A stretch of DNA of 64,000 nucleotides from Dehalococcoidia bacterium (GTDB taxonomy: Bacteria; Chloroflexota; Dehalococcoidia; Tepidiformales; Tepidiformaceae). The DNA is taken from assembly GCA_003104995.1 (NCBI GenBank), contig PQAO01000012.1, positions 1-64,000 of the forward strand. The letters run 5' to 3'. The notes beneath the pieces were generated by a model. That model made no database searches and had not been told where the DNA came from. It was given only the letters and a program-made list of their open reading frames with translations. This document shows, piece after piece, positions 27,135 to 35,325 of the stretch. The translations under genes were made by a program, and so were the position numbers. Position 1 is the stretch's first letter, and each line of letters starts with the position of its first letter.

Positions 27135-27767
27135 TTACGGCTTCACCTGCGCGATCAGGGCGAGGGTGTTGCCCTCAGGGTCGGTGAAGAACGACATCCA
27201 TTCCTCGGTGCCGTCCTCATGACGATGGATGAGGTGGGGTTCGCCCTGGAAGGCGACGCCCTTCGCGCGGAGGGCAGCCGTGGCGGCATGGATGTCCGGG
27301 ACCGTGAAGTACAGGACCGAGTGGCCCATGCCCTGCGCCTCGGGGAGCGCGTCGACGAACAGGCGGGTCCCATCGCAATCGAAAAAGGCGAGCTGACCGA
27401 ACGTGTACAGGTGCTTGAGGCCGAGGGTGTCGCGGAAGAAGGCGACGGCCTTTTCGATGTCCTTCACGGCGTGGGAGACCTGGCCGATATGGCCCAGGGC
27501 AACGGTCGCTGCGGAGTTCGCCGGCACTGGATTCCTCCTGTGGTTGAGGTGGCGGGGCAGGCCGTCCCACTGGCGCATCGCGTGACGGGTGGGGAGCCCC
27601 AGTTTTTCGCGGATGTTCTCGAGATGGAACTTGACCGCATCGAGGGTGGTGCGCCGGAGGGCGGCGATCCGCCTGTTGGTCATGCCGTGGCGGACCATGT
27701 GGAGGACCTCCCACTCGGCGGGGGTGAGGACATCACCGGAAGGTGGCCGTCCGGGGCCGCGCGGCAT
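27135..27767 (-). CDS. LuxR-type HTH fused to a glyoxalase-fold domain
   Basis: Residues 1-70 form a LuxR-type helix-turn-helix (LTPAEWEVLHMVRHGMTNRRIAALRRTTLDAVKFHLENIREKLG). Residues ~85-210 are a vicinal-oxygen-chelate domain (GHIGQVSHAVKDIEKAVAFFRDTLGLKHL, DCDGTRLFVDAL, FFTDPEGNTLAL) with metal-ligand-type His and Glu. The fusion suggests a regulator sensing a small molecule, or a bifunctional enzyme. TATCAT lies 6 nt upstream of the ATG and no Shine-Dalgarno is seen, so it may be leaderless. Confidence 0.83.
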   Translation of the reverse strand: MPRGPGRPPSGDVLTPAEWEVLHMVRHGMTNRRIAALRRTTLDAVKFHLENIREKLGLPTRHAMRQWDGLPRHLNHRRNPVPANSAATVALGHIGQVSHAVKDIEKAVAFFRDTLGLKHLYTFGQLAFFDCDGTRLFVDALPEAQGMGHSVLYFTVPDIHAATAALRAKGVAFQGEPHLIHRHEDGTEEWMSFFTDPEGNTLALIAQVKP

Positions 27768-27865
27768 GACGGCATGATAGTCCGGGGATGCAAGGAATTA
27801 CCCTCCCCCGGGGGTACGCCGATGCCGGACGGTGGCTACAATGCCCGCGCACTGGAGGAGGCCCG

Positions 27866-27940
27866 ATGAACGAACTGCGCACAGTCCTTTATGAAGTTGA
27901 CCGTGGCCGAGCAGGTTCCGAGAACGGGCGGCTGGTATGA
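27866..27940 (+). CDS. Short leader ORF (24 codons) coupled to membrane protein gene
   Basis: An ATG with a strong GGAGGAG site 5 nt upstream opens a 24-codon frame starting MNELRTVLYEVDRG. Its TGA overlaps the ATG of the next gene (ATGA). The next gene has no good ribosome site, so its translation probably depends on this ORF. It may be a regulatory leader or the remnant of a longer protein; no regulatory codon run is obvious. Confidence 0.6.
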   Translation: MNELRTVLYEVDRGRAGSENGRLV

Positions 27941-28575
27941 CGATCAAGGCGACGTCGTTGCTCTCCATCCTGGCGATCTGGGTCGCGAGCATCGCCGCGG
28001 TGGTGGCGAACGGCGACAGCTGGTGGCTGCTCATCTTCGCCGTCCTGGCCACGGGAGCGGTTGGAGCCTCGGCGTGGCGCCGCCTGGGCATTTCGCGCCT
28101 CACCGGGATTGCCGGGACGTGGGCTGCAACGGGCGTGGCGGCTGCGAGCGACGCGGATGCCACCTGGGTCAGCATCTTCGCCTTCCTGACGACCGGGGCG
28201 GTTGTTTACAGCACGATGAAGCGAGATGCCTGGATGCAGGGCCTCGGGATCGCGGTGGCCTGGGGAGCGGTGGCGCTGGCGGTTGTCGAACATGGGAGCG
28301 GGCCCGCCTGGATGTGCATCTTCGCCTTCCTCACGGCTGGGGCCGTGTCGAATAGCCATGGCCAAATGGGCCGCGGGGTGGCAGCGATGGCCTGGTGGGG
28401 CGCCACGGGAGCCATCGTGTTCCTCGCGGGTGGGGGCTGGGCCTGGCTCAGCGTCATCGCCTTCCTCCTGACGAGCGCCTCGCTTGGGTTCGGGAGCTTC
28501 TCGTTCCCGAAGGGGCTGGAGTGGGACCTGTTCGACCGCGACGACGACGATGAGCGCGTGAAGGTTGTGCGCTAA
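27937..28575 (+). CDS. Multi-pass membrane protein with four internal repeats
   Basis: The 212-residue protein is almost entirely hydrophobic helices. A motif of the form W-x-x-I-F-A-F-L-T-x-G-A-V recurs four times (WWLLIFAVLATGAV, WVSIFAFLTTGAV, WMCIFAFLTAGAV, WLSVIAFLLTSAS) at roughly 50-residue spacing, which points to internal duplication. The tail is acidic then basic (DRDDDDERVKVVR) and cytosolic in character. I do not recognise the family. It is coupled to the leader ORF upstream and is followed by two more coupled genes. Confidence 0.75.
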   Translation: MTIKATSLLSILAIWVASIAAVVANGDSWWLLIFAVLATGAVGASAWRRLGISRLTGIAGTWAATGVAAASDADATWVSIFAFLTTGAVVYSTMKRDAWMQGLGIAVAWGAVALAVVEHGSGPAWMCIFAFLTAGAVSNSHGQMGRGVAAMAWWGATGAIVFLAGGGWAWLSVIAFLLTSASLGFGSFSFPKGLEWDLFDRDDDDERVKVVR

Positions 28576-28585
28576 CATCGGAGGC

Positions 28586-28798
28586 GTGGATGCGACACCC
28601 GAACGCGACGGCGGCGACGACCTGGGGCCAGACCTCGGGCCGGATGAGCGCGACCTCGACCTGCTGGACGGGAGCTGGGAGCATGAGTACTACTCGGGCC
28701 GCCAGAAAACGCGTGACTGGAACGCCGTGCTGATCGGCTTCGCGATCCTGGTGGTGGCCGCGATGGTGGTGCCGATGCTGCTGGTGTTCGCGCGATGA
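28586..28798 (+). CDS. Small single-pass membrane protein, unknown
   Basis: The product of ~70 residues has an acidic N-terminus (ERDGGDDLGPDLGPDERDLDLL) and one C-terminal TM helix (AVLIGFAILVVAAMVVPMLLVF), ending AR. GGAGG sits almost against the GTG, so the start is uncertain; a TTG seven codons earlier is the alternative. Its stop overlaps the next ATG (ATGA). The acidic domain is likely cytoplasmic. Confidence 0.65.
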   Translation: MDATPERDGGDDLGPDLGPDERDLDLLDGSWEHEYYSGRQKTRDWNAVLIGFAILVVAAMVVPMLLVFAR

Positions 28799-29394
28799 CG
28801 GCGGAGCTCGAGGGCCGGGTGATTGCGCTGGTGTGCCGTGGGAGCGAGGCGGACCGGGCGATCGCGGTCGCGCTGGCCGAGGCCGGGGCGAACCTCGCCC
28901 TGGGCACGGTGACGCGGACGCAGGACGAGGAGTTCTCGACGGCGTCGATCGCGAACGAAGTGTGGGCGATGGGGCGGGAGCAGTTCAACCGTGTGATCGA
29001 TGCGGCCGACCCGGCGGAGGCGGCGGCGTTCGCGGCGGAAGTGTGCGACCGGCTCGGGCGCTGCGACGCCATGGTGCTGGCCCCGGGACCGATCCCGGAG
29101 ATCCCCTTCGATGAGCTTTCGCGGGACGAGTGGGACCCGCTCCTCACGCGGACGTTGACCGCGTGGCTGTTTTCCGCGCAGGCCTTCGGACGGGTGATCG
29201 AGCGCGGTGGCGGCGGCGTGATGGTGATCGCGATCGACCCGGGCGACCAGAGTCCTTCGAGCCAGGCACTGGATGCGGCGCTGGCGGGGGCGACGGCGGG
29301 GTTGCGAGTGGGGTACGCGCCGCGGGGCGTGCATGTGATGGGGTGCGCGCCGGGGGCGGTCGCCGGGCGGATCGCCGCCGTCCTTCCTTCCTGA
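28795..29394 (+). CDS. Degenerate short-chain dehydrogenase/reductase-like protein
   Basis: The 199-residue protein follows the SDR Rossmann fold (GRVIALVCRGSEADRAIAVALAEAGANLALG, CDAMVLAPGPI, APRGVHVMGCAPGAV). The glycine-rich cofactor loop is atypical (CRGSEADRAIA), and at the position of the catalytic YxxxK the sequence is SQALD, so both Tyr and Lys are absent. It is shorter than the usual ~250. It is likely a non-catalytic relative. It overlaps the preceding small membrane-protein gene by 4 nt. Confidence 0.75.
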   Translation: MTAELEGRVIALVCRGSEADRAIAVALAEAGANLALGTVTRTQDEEFSTASIANEVWAMGREQFNRVIDAADPAEAAAFAAEVCDRLGRCDAMVLAPGPIPEIPFDELSRDEWDPLLTRTLTAWLFSAQAFGRVIERGGGGVMVIAIDPGDQSPSSQALDAALAGATAGLRVGYAPRGVHVMGCAPGAVAGRIAAVLPS

Positions 29395-29503
29395 AGCTTG
29401 TTGAATTCGAGGCACGTAGCGGGCGGAGACGGTCCCGCGCGGGGTGCAGATAAGCCAGCGCGGGGAGTTTCTAAGTCTCGTCTTAATTTTCTTAAGTTTA
29501 GTA

Positions 29504-29532
29504 TTGACTTTCCTGAGACGATGGCCGATATT
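29504..29532 (+). promoter_or_regulatory. Promoter of the DUF2089/DUF4097 operon
   Basis: TTGACT (29504-29509), 17-nt spacer, GATATT (29527-29532). The surrounding 50 nt are unusually AT-rich for this DNA. A GTCTC/GAGAC pair and CTTAA/TTAAG flank the -35 as inverted repeats and could bind a regulator such as the DUF2089 protein; that link is inference. Confidence 0.6.
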
Positions 29533-29583
29533 AACCGAGTCAGACATGACGGGCCTTGATTTGGGCCCGCAAGGAGAGAACGC

Positions 29584-29814
29584 ATGGACCTCAACACGCA
29601 CTTCCTGATCGACTATCCAGAGCAGTACATCGCGAGCCGGCTGGCATCGGCCGGGACGTACCGGTTCGGGACTGGCTCGGCAGCGGTCGTTATGATCGCC
29701 GCGTTGGCGGCGGGCGTCCGGCGCGTTTCGGCACGCATCGAAACGTGGGCTCAGGGGACCACCCCGAACGATGCCGCGGAGCGCGGTCTGCCCCGCGCGC
29801 ACTCGGTTCGATAA
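29584..29814 (+). CDS. Small protein, 76 residues, unknown
   Basis: A GGAGAG site precedes the ATG by about 5 nt. The sequence includes one short hydrophobic segment (SAAVVMIAALAAGV, about 32-45) between polar ends and could be membrane-associated. It is the first gene of an operon with DUF2089 and the DUF4097-like protein (12-nt gap). No family recognised. Confidence 0.65.
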   Translation: MDLNTHFLIDYPEQYIASRLASAGTYRFGTGSAAVVMIAALAAGVRRVSARIETWAQGTTPNDAAERGLPRAHSVR

Positions 29815-29825
29815 GGAGACAGAGC

Positions 29826-30209
29826 ATGGCCCGGTTTGTAGGAGCATGCCCCAGCTGTGACAGCCCGATGGTCGTGCGGCGGCTGGAATGCCCCACGTGT
29901 GGGGTCGGGGTGGATGGCCGGTTCGATGCGGGCCCGCTGGCGCGGCTCAGCCGGGAACAGCTTTCGTTCGTGGAAACCTTTCTGCGGGCGCGCGGGAAGA
30001 TCAAGGATGTCGAGGAAGAGCTCGGCATCTCGTATCCGACGGTGGTCGCGCGGCTGAACGACGTGCTGGTCGCGCTTGGCTTTGAAGTAGGGGAAGACCC
30101 GCGGGAAGCGGAGCGGCGGCAGCGGGTGCTAGACGAGCTGGCGGCGGGCCGCCTGAGCGCGGCCGAGGCGGCGGAACAGTTGCGCGCCCTGGGGGCCCGC
30201 GATGGCTAA
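29826..30209 (+). CDS. DUF2089-type zinc-ribbon/HTH regulator
   Basis: The 127-residue protein starts MARFVGACPSCDSPMVVRRLECPTCG, a two-CxxC zinc ribbon. A helix-turn-helix region follows (EELGISYPTVVARLNDVLVALGF), and the tail RVLDELAAGRLSAAEAAEQLRAL is a SHOCT-like module. AAGGAGA lies 5-6 nt upstream. DUF2089 proteins are putative transcriptional regulators. The downstream gene, overlapping by 8 nt, ends in the same type of module, suggesting that the two proteins interact. Confidence 0.85.
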   Translation: MARFVGACPSCDSPMVVRRLECPTCGVGVDGRFDAGPLARLSREQLSFVETFLRARGKIKDVEEELGISYPTVVARLNDVLVALGFEVGEDPREAERRQRVLDELAAGRLSAAEAAEQLRALGARDG

Positions 30210-31329
30210 CTCACCAGAGGAGGTCCAGCGGGCCCTGGATGAGGCGCAACGCGCACGTGAGGACGCCGAACGGCTGCGGGAAGACGCCCGCCGGGCGCGG
30301 GACGAGGCGAAACGACTTCGCGACGAGGCCCGGAACGCGTCGCGCAGCGCCCGCCAGAGCATCCGCGATGAGCGGCGGGGAAGGCTACACGACGCGCGCC
30401 TGGCCAGTGAAGGCGCGGACGAACCCGGCGGCATCCGCTCGGAGCACTTGTTCAGCCTGGAGGGCATTCGCCAGGTGGTGGTCGACACGACGGCGGGGAA
30501 GGTGACAGTCCGGCGGTGCACACCGGAAGAGACGCCGGGCGTCGTCTCGGCCGGGAGCAAGAGTTCACCGACGCTCGAGGTAAAGCGGGAGGGCGACCGC
30601 CTGACGATAGAGGTGAAGCTCATCAAGGGTTGGCTGTTCCGCCGCCGGCAAGGGGCGACCACGGTGGTACGGCTGGACGACACGCAGCTCGAAAGCCTGC
30701 GCCTGCAGAATGGGTACGGGGAGACTGAACTCAACGGGGTGGGCGCATCTGACATCCGCGTGAACGTGGGCGCCGGGAGCGTGCAGTGCATCCAGACGCG
30801 CGGCTCGCTGGATGTGAACATTGGTGCGGGGAAGATCGCGATCCTGGCGCACGCGGGCCTGGCGCGGGCGGACAGCGGAACGGGCGACGTGCTGCTGGAC
30901 ATCGCGGAGGTTGCCCCCGGCGAATACCGGGTGGATGTTGGGCTCGGGCGGGCCGAAGTGCGGCTGCCCGCCGGGGAACGGGTGAACATCCGCGCGTCGA
31001 GCGGCATCGGCAAGACGCGGAGCGAGTATCCTTCGGCGGGCGATGACGCTCCCACGCGACTAAAGCTGAACAGTGGCATCGGTGAGGTCATCGTGAAGGC
31101 ACGCGACGCGTCCGCACAGGCGGCGCCGGGCGCGACACCCGCGGGACAGCCGCGACCGCAGCGCGGAGCGCGGGCAGCCGCTGAGCGGCGGCGCGAATCG
31201 GAAGAGCTGCGCGTGCTGCAGATGCTGGAGCAAGGGAAGATCACGCCTCAGGACGCGGCCGACTTGATAGCGGCCCTGCGCGGATCGACGGTGCCAGACT
31301 TCACTGACGAGGGCGACAACGAGGATTAA
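30202..31329 (+). CDS. Coiled-coil / DUF4097-like beta-repeat protein with C-terminal SHOCT-like module
   Basis: The 375-residue protein has a highly charged coiled coil (~1-65, repeating ARED/RDEA), a Gly/Val-rich beta domain (~75-290) of the DUF4097 kind with regular turns (VNVGAGSVQ, VNIGAGKIAI, VDVGLGRAEV, NSGIGEVIV), and a C-terminal EELRVLQMLEQGKITPQDAADLIAAL module. This resembles B. subtilis YvlB-type proteins. No signal peptide or TM is seen, so it is cytosolic or peripheral. Function unknown; envelope-stress association is known for relatives. Confidence 0.75.
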   Translation: MANSPEEVQRALDEAQRAREDAERLREDARRARDEAKRLRDEARNASRSARQSIRDERRGRLHDARLASEGADEPGGIRSEHLFSLEGIRQVVVDTTAGKVTVRRCTPEETPGVVSAGSKSSPTLEVKREGDRLTIEVKLIKGWLFRRRQGATTVVRLDDTQLESLRLQNGYGETELNGVGASDIRVNVGAGSVQCIQTRGSLDVNIGAGKIAILAHAGLARADSGTGDVLLDIAEVAPGEYRVDVGLGRAEVRLPAGERVNIRASSGIGKTRSEYPSAGDDAPTRLKLNSGIGEVIVKARDASAQAAPGATPAGQPRPQRGARAAAERRRESEELRVLQMLEQGKITPQDAADLIAALRGSTVPDFTDEGDNED

Positions 31330-32616
31330 CTAGTGCTCGTGGTGGCCCAGGTAGCCGAGGCGGACGGCGGCACGTTCGAGATCGTCCCGGAACTTCGGGT
31401 GGGCGATCTCGATGAGCATCGTGGCGCGGTCGCGGATGGTGCGGCCGTGGAGGTTGCGCGCACCGTATTCGGTCACGACCCAGTGCACGTCGCCGCGGGT
31501 AGTGACCACGCCGGAACCGGCGAGAAGTTCGGGGCAGATGCGCGACACCTCCCCGTTCTTCGCGGTCGACGGGAGCGCGATGATCGGGACACCACCCTTC
31601 GAACGAGCCGAGCCCCGGATGAAATCCACCTGGCCGCCGATGCCGCTGTAGAAGCGGGGACCGATAGAGTCGGCGACCACCTGGCCCGTGAGGTCGACGC
31701 TGAGGGCGGAGTTGATGGCGACCATGTTGTCGTGGGCAGCGATGACGTCGACGTTGTTCGTGTGGTCGACGGGGTGGAACTCGATATCCGGGTTGTCGCC
31801 GACGAAGTCATAGAGCGCGTTTGAGCCGACCGCGAACGCGGTGACCACCTTGCCGGGGTGCATGGTCTTGCGGGATCCGTTCACGACGCCCGCGTGAAGG
31901 AGGGTGAGGAGGCCATCGGTGAACATCTCGGTGTGAACGCCGAGGTCGCGATGATTCTTCAGCTCCCGGAGGACCGCGTTGGGGATGGCGCCGATGCCCA
32001 TCTGGAGGGTTGCCCCGTCTTTGATCAGCGCGGCGACGTGGCGGCCGACTTCGGTTGCTTCGGGACCAGGGAGTTGGTGGACGGCGATGGGCAGCTCATG
32101 GTCGACCTCAATGGCGAGATCGATGAGCGACACGGGGATGCTGGCCCCGAAAGTGCGAGGCATCCTGAGGTTGACCTGGGCGACGACCATGCGCGCATTC
32201 GTTGCAGCGGAGAGCGCGCAATCGACGGAGACACCAAGCGAGCAGTTGCCGTCGGCGTCGGGCGGAGTCACATGGATGAAGGCGACATCGAGGGGCAGCG
32301 AGCCGCCGGGTTCGAAGAGCGCGGGGATCTCCGAGAGGAAGACCGGGGTGTAGTCGGCGCGGCCTTCCTGGACGGCCTGGCGGGTGTTCGGGCCGATGAA
32401 CAGGGCGTTGTGGCGGAAGCGATGTTCCATGCCGAGTTCGGTGTAGGGGGCGGGGCCATCGGTGTGCATGTGCACGATCTCCACATCGCGAAGGTCGTGG
32501 CGGAGTTCGACCAGGCCGGCGATGAGGCCATGGGGGGTGGCAGCCCCGGCGTGGATGTAGAGGCGATCGCTGGACTTCACCACGGCGACGGCCTCATCGA
32601 GCGAAACAAAGCGCAT
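31330..32616 (-). CDS. Acetyl-CoA hydrolase/acyl-CoA:carboxylate CoA-transferase
   Basis: The 428-residue family I CoA-transferase has IHAGAATPHGLI near the start, VSLIDLAIEVD, GIGAIPNAVL, and HTEMFTDGLL, where the Glu is the expected catalytic residue forming the CoA-thioester. GGQVDFIRGS and the terminal ATMLIEIAHPKFRD match the 4-hydroxybutyrate/acetate CoA-transferase group. Substrate not determined. The ATG at MRFVSLDEA is preferred over a TTG twelve codons upstream. It ends right beside the convergent DUF4097 gene. Confidence 0.9.
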   Translation of the reverse strand: MRFVSLDEAVAVVKSSDRLYIHAGAATPHGLIAGLVELRHDLRDVEIVHMHTDGPAPYTELGMEHRFRHNALFIGPNTRQAVQEGRADYTPVFLSEIPALFEPGGSLPLDVAFIHVTPPDADGNCSLGVSVDCALSAATNARMVVAQVNLRMPRTFGASIPVSLIDLAIEVDHELPIAVHQLPGPEATEVGRHVAALIKDGATLQMGIGAIPNAVLRELKNHRDLGVHTEMFTDGLLTLLHAGVVNGSRKTMHPGKVVTAFAVGSNALYDFVGDNPDIEFHPVDHTNNVDVIAAHDNMVAINSALSVDLTGQVVADSIGPRFYSGIGGQVDFIRGSARSKGGVPIIALPSTAKNGEVSRICPELLAGSGVVTTRGDVHWVVTEYGARNLHGRTIRDRATMLIEIAHPKFRDDLERAAVRLGYLGHHEH

Positions 32617-32703
32617 TGGGACAGGATGGACGCTGGACGGGGGGCGGGGCAACCCGGGCGAACGGCCGGGGCGGCTTGCAGGCGCGCCTGAGCCGGAAGA
32701 GCG

Positions 32704-34056
32704 CTAGTTGATCTGTTCGATAGCCAGGCTTGCGAGGCCGAGGAAGAAGATGAAGCCCATCACGTCGGTAATCGTGGTGACGAAGATGTTGGCGGCCAGG
32801 GCGGGGTCGACTTTCATGGCTTTCAGGCCGAGCGGGATGAGGACGCCGGCCATGGTGGCAGCGCAGGTGTTGAGGAAGAGGGCGGCGGCGATGACGATGC
32901 TCAGGGCTTCGTTTTGCTTCCAGAGGTAGGCGCCCAGGCCCGCTGTCAGCCCGATGGCGAGGCCGTTCGCCATCGCGACCATGATTTCCTTGCGGCACGC
33001 GCGGAAGACATCGGAAACATCCAGGTCGCCAAGGGCGATGCTGCGGACGGCGATGGTGGCCGTCTGGGTGCCGGCGTTTCCGCCCATGCCCGCGACGACC
33101 GGCATGAAGAGCGCCAGGACGGCGGCCCTGGCAATGGTCTCATCGAAGAGGCCGACCGTTGCGGCGGCGACGAAAGCGGTAATCAGGTTGACCAGCATCC
33201 AGGGGAGGCGGCGGCGCACGCTGGTGCGGACCGGGCTGAACACGCGCTCGTCCTCATCGAGGCCGACCATGCGGTACATGTCCTCGGTGGCTTCTTCCTG
33301 GAGGACGTCGATGAGGTCATCGGCGGTCATGACGCCTTCGAGGACACCTTCCTCATTGACGACCGGGACGGCGAGCAGGTTGTATTTTTGCAGGGTCCGG
33401 GCCGCCTCTTCCTGGTCAGTGGCGGTGGTGACGGCGTGGACATCGCGCCGGGTGATCTCGGCGAGGGGTGTGCGGGGCGCCGAGACGATGAGGTCTCGGA
33501 TGGAGACGGTGCCCTGGAGGCGGCCGTCGACATCGATGATGTAGAGATAGTAGGCGCGGTCGGATGGTGGGCGAAGGACGCGGAGGTAGTCGATCGCCTG
33601 CTGGACGCTGATGTCCTGGTTGAGGGTGACGAATCCGCGGGACATGAGGCCGCCCGCGGATTCCTCGCGATACTGCAGAAGCTCGGCGACATCGTCGCCC
33701 CGGTCGAGCTGGGCAAGCGTCTCGGCCTGCTGCTCGGGTTCAAGCTGCTGGATGACGTCAGCAACGACGTCGTCTTCGACCTCCTCGAGGACGGCTGGAA
33801 GCTCGTCGACACCCACGCCGCGGATGAGGTCGCGCAGTTCGTCGTCTTCGACGAATTCGAAGAGCTGGCCGACGACATCGGTGGGGAGGTGAGCGAGGAG
33901 TTCGCGGCGGTTGGATTCGCCGAGGTCGAGGACGAGTTCGGCGAGGTCGGCCGGGTGGAGGGAGGTTACGAGGGAGACAAGCTTCGCCCACTCGCCGGCG
34001 TGTGCCAGTGAGCGCGCGTCTTCGAGGACTTCGCGGGCAGCAGCATCATCGGGCAC
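32704..34056 (-). CDS. mgtE: Magnesium transporter MgtE
   Basis: The 450-residue protein has the cytosolic MgtE N-domain (HPADLAELVLDLGESNRRELLAHLP), two CBS domains (SRGFVTLNQDISVQQAIDYLR; DVHAVTTATDQEEAARTL) and a five-helix membrane domain with PVVAGMGGNAGTQ at the pore. It imports Mg2+ with gating by Mg2+ bound to the N and CBS domains. The GTG start has AAGGA 8 nt upstream. A consensus-like promoter lies 55 nt before it. Length is normal. Confidence 0.95.
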   Translation of the reverse strand: MPDDAAAREVLEDARSLAHAGEWAKLVSLVTSLHPADLAELVLDLGESNRRELLAHLPTDVVGQLFEFVEDDELRDLIRGVGVDELPAVLEEVEDDVVADVIQQLEPEQQAETLAQLDRGDDVAELLQYREESAGGLMSRGFVTLNQDISVQQAIDYLRVLRPPSDRAYYLYIIDVDGRLQGTVSIRDLIVSAPRTPLAEITRRDVHAVTTATDQEEAARTLQKYNLLAVPVVNEEGVLEGVMTADDLIDVLQEEATEDMYRMVGLDEDERVFSPVRTSVRRRLPWMLVNLITAFVAAATVGLFDETIARAAVLALFMPVVAGMGGNAGTQTATIAVRSIALGDLDVSDVFRACRKEIMVAMANGLAIGLTAGLGAYLWKQNEALSIVIAAALFLNTCAATMAGVLIPLGLKAMKVDPALAANIFVTTITDVMGFIFFLGLASLAIEQIN

Positions 34057-34101
34057 TGCTCGGTCCTTCGTTGAGGAGGTTCCGGGTACGCGAGGGTGCG
34101 C

Positions 34102-34139
34102 ACGTTCTGGAACGTACGCCCGGGGTTTTTCAGGGTCAA
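34102..34139 (-). promoter_or_regulatory. mgtE promoter with overlapping palindrome
   Basis: Minus-strand TTGACC (34134-34139), 17-nt spacer, TACGTT (34111-34116). A palindrome ACGTTC-N2-GAACGT (34102-34115) overlaps the -10 and may be an operator. Its half-site order (GTTC..GAAC) is opposite to a LexA box. The regulator is unknown. Confidence 0.6.
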
Positions 34140-34233
34140 TCGGTGCTTGTCAGTGAATTCAGGACAAAAATGAGTAAAGGCTTGATCAGGTGATCTATAC
34201 TGCAATCGCCCGAAGCGGGCAGGAGGTGTACGT

Positions 34234-35325
34234 ATGCGTCGGAAACGGTTCCTCGTAATGGTCGCGGCCGCGCTTGGCGTGGTTGCGCTGATCCCGGTGG
34301 CAACAGCCCTCGGGGATGATGCAGGCGGCGATGACGGACGCGCGATTGAGGCAGCGACCGCTCTGTCCACGGCGTTCACGTACCAGGGGCGGCTGACCGA
34401 CGGAGGCAGCCCGGCGAACGGCGTGTATGACCTGCGGTTCATCCTCTGGGACACGGAAACCGGTGGGGCCCAGGTGGGGAGCATCGTGGCCAAGGAAGAC
34501 GTCACGGTCACGAACGGGCTGTTCTCGGTTGAGCTGGACTTCGGTGGTTCGGCGTTCACCGGGGACGCCCGCTGGCTGGAGATCGCCGTGCGGCCCGGGT
34601 CGGGCACCGGAGCGACCGGGTACACGATCCTGTCGCCACGGCAGCCGGTGAGCCCATCGCCGTACGCGCTGTTCGCCAAGGCTGCCGGCGGCGTGGCGGT
34701 GCCGTTCACAGCGGCCGGGACCACGGCCGGAGCACCATCGACGCCTGCCGGGTTGATCACCGTGAACCAGGCGGGGACTGGCCTCGCGATCGCGGGCAAC
34801 CGGACATCGACGGATGCGGCGCAATACCCGGCGGTGCTCGGCACCAACGCAGGTGGTGGTGCTGGGGTACAGGGTGAATCGACATTCGCGACGGGAGTCG
34901 CCGTCCAGGGATTCGCCCAGGGCGCCAGTGGATTCGGGGCCTACTTCTCCGGACCGACGGGCGTTAAGGCTGTCAGCTCAACACCCGGTGGGGCCGCGTT
35001 GGATATCGATGGGCCGATCAAGGTGTCGGGGCTCAACCCGGCGGCGTACGTGCACACGGTGGTTACGAGCGGGCCGAGCAAGAACACGTGCACGGGAGAT
35101 GTGAGCCACGATCCCGACGCTGCAACGTTCCTCACGGTCACGGACTCGAACGCAATCGTGTTGATCACGCCGGTGAACGTTTTGGTCGGAACGGCGCTCA
35201 GCTACTACCCCGCATCGGCGCCAGCATGGTGCCCCGGGGTCACAAACCGGTGGGTCATCTTCTCGACGGACGGGTCTGCGATTCCGAACGGGGCGAAGTT
35301 CAACATCCTGGTGATTAACCAGTGA
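34234..35325 (+). CDS. Secreted protein, unknown function
   Basis: The 363-residue protein starts MRRKRFLVMVAAALGVVALIPVATALG, a signal peptide with cleavage near residue 27. The mature part holds an immunoglobulin-like/tail-spike-like region (TAFTYQGRLTDGGSPANGVYDLRFILWDTETGG) and a Gly/Ala/Thr-rich middle. YQGRL and GVYDLRF are seen in many secreted bacterial proteins with tandem surface repeats; I cannot assign a function. A near-ideal AGGAGGTG site precedes the ATG. It overlaps the next gene by 4 nt. Confidence 0.75.
   Translation: MRRKRFLVMVAAALGVVALIPVATALGDDAGGDDGRAIEAATALSTAFTYQGRLTDGGSPANGVYDLRFILWDTETGGAQVGSIVAKEDVTVTNGLFSVELDFGGSAFTGDARWLEIAVRPGSGTGATGYTILSPRQPVSPSPYALFAKAAGGVAVPFTAAGTTAGAPSTPAGLITVNQAGTGLAIAGNRTSTDAAQYPAVLGTNAGGGAGVQGESTFATGVAVQGFAQGASGFGAYFSGPTGVKAVSSTPGGAALDIDGPIKVSGLNPAAYVHTVVTSGPSKNTCTGDVSHDPDAATFLTVTDSNAIVLITPVNVLVGTALSYYPASAPAWCPGVTNRWVIFSTDGSAIPNGAKFNILVINQ

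Noticed and set aside
27866-27940. A second selenocysteine TGA at the end of the 24-codon leader ORF
   Set aside because: The frame after the TGA does not extend any recognisable protein and overlaps a better frame; no catalytic motif is involved.
34057-34110. Magnesium riboswitch in the mgtE leader
   Set aside because: The predicted 5' UTR is only about 50 nt, too short for an M-box.
34102-34115. LexA/SOS box upstream of mgtE
   Set aside because: Half-sites are GTTC-N2-GAAC, opposite in order and spacing to the GAAC-N4-GTTC LexA box.
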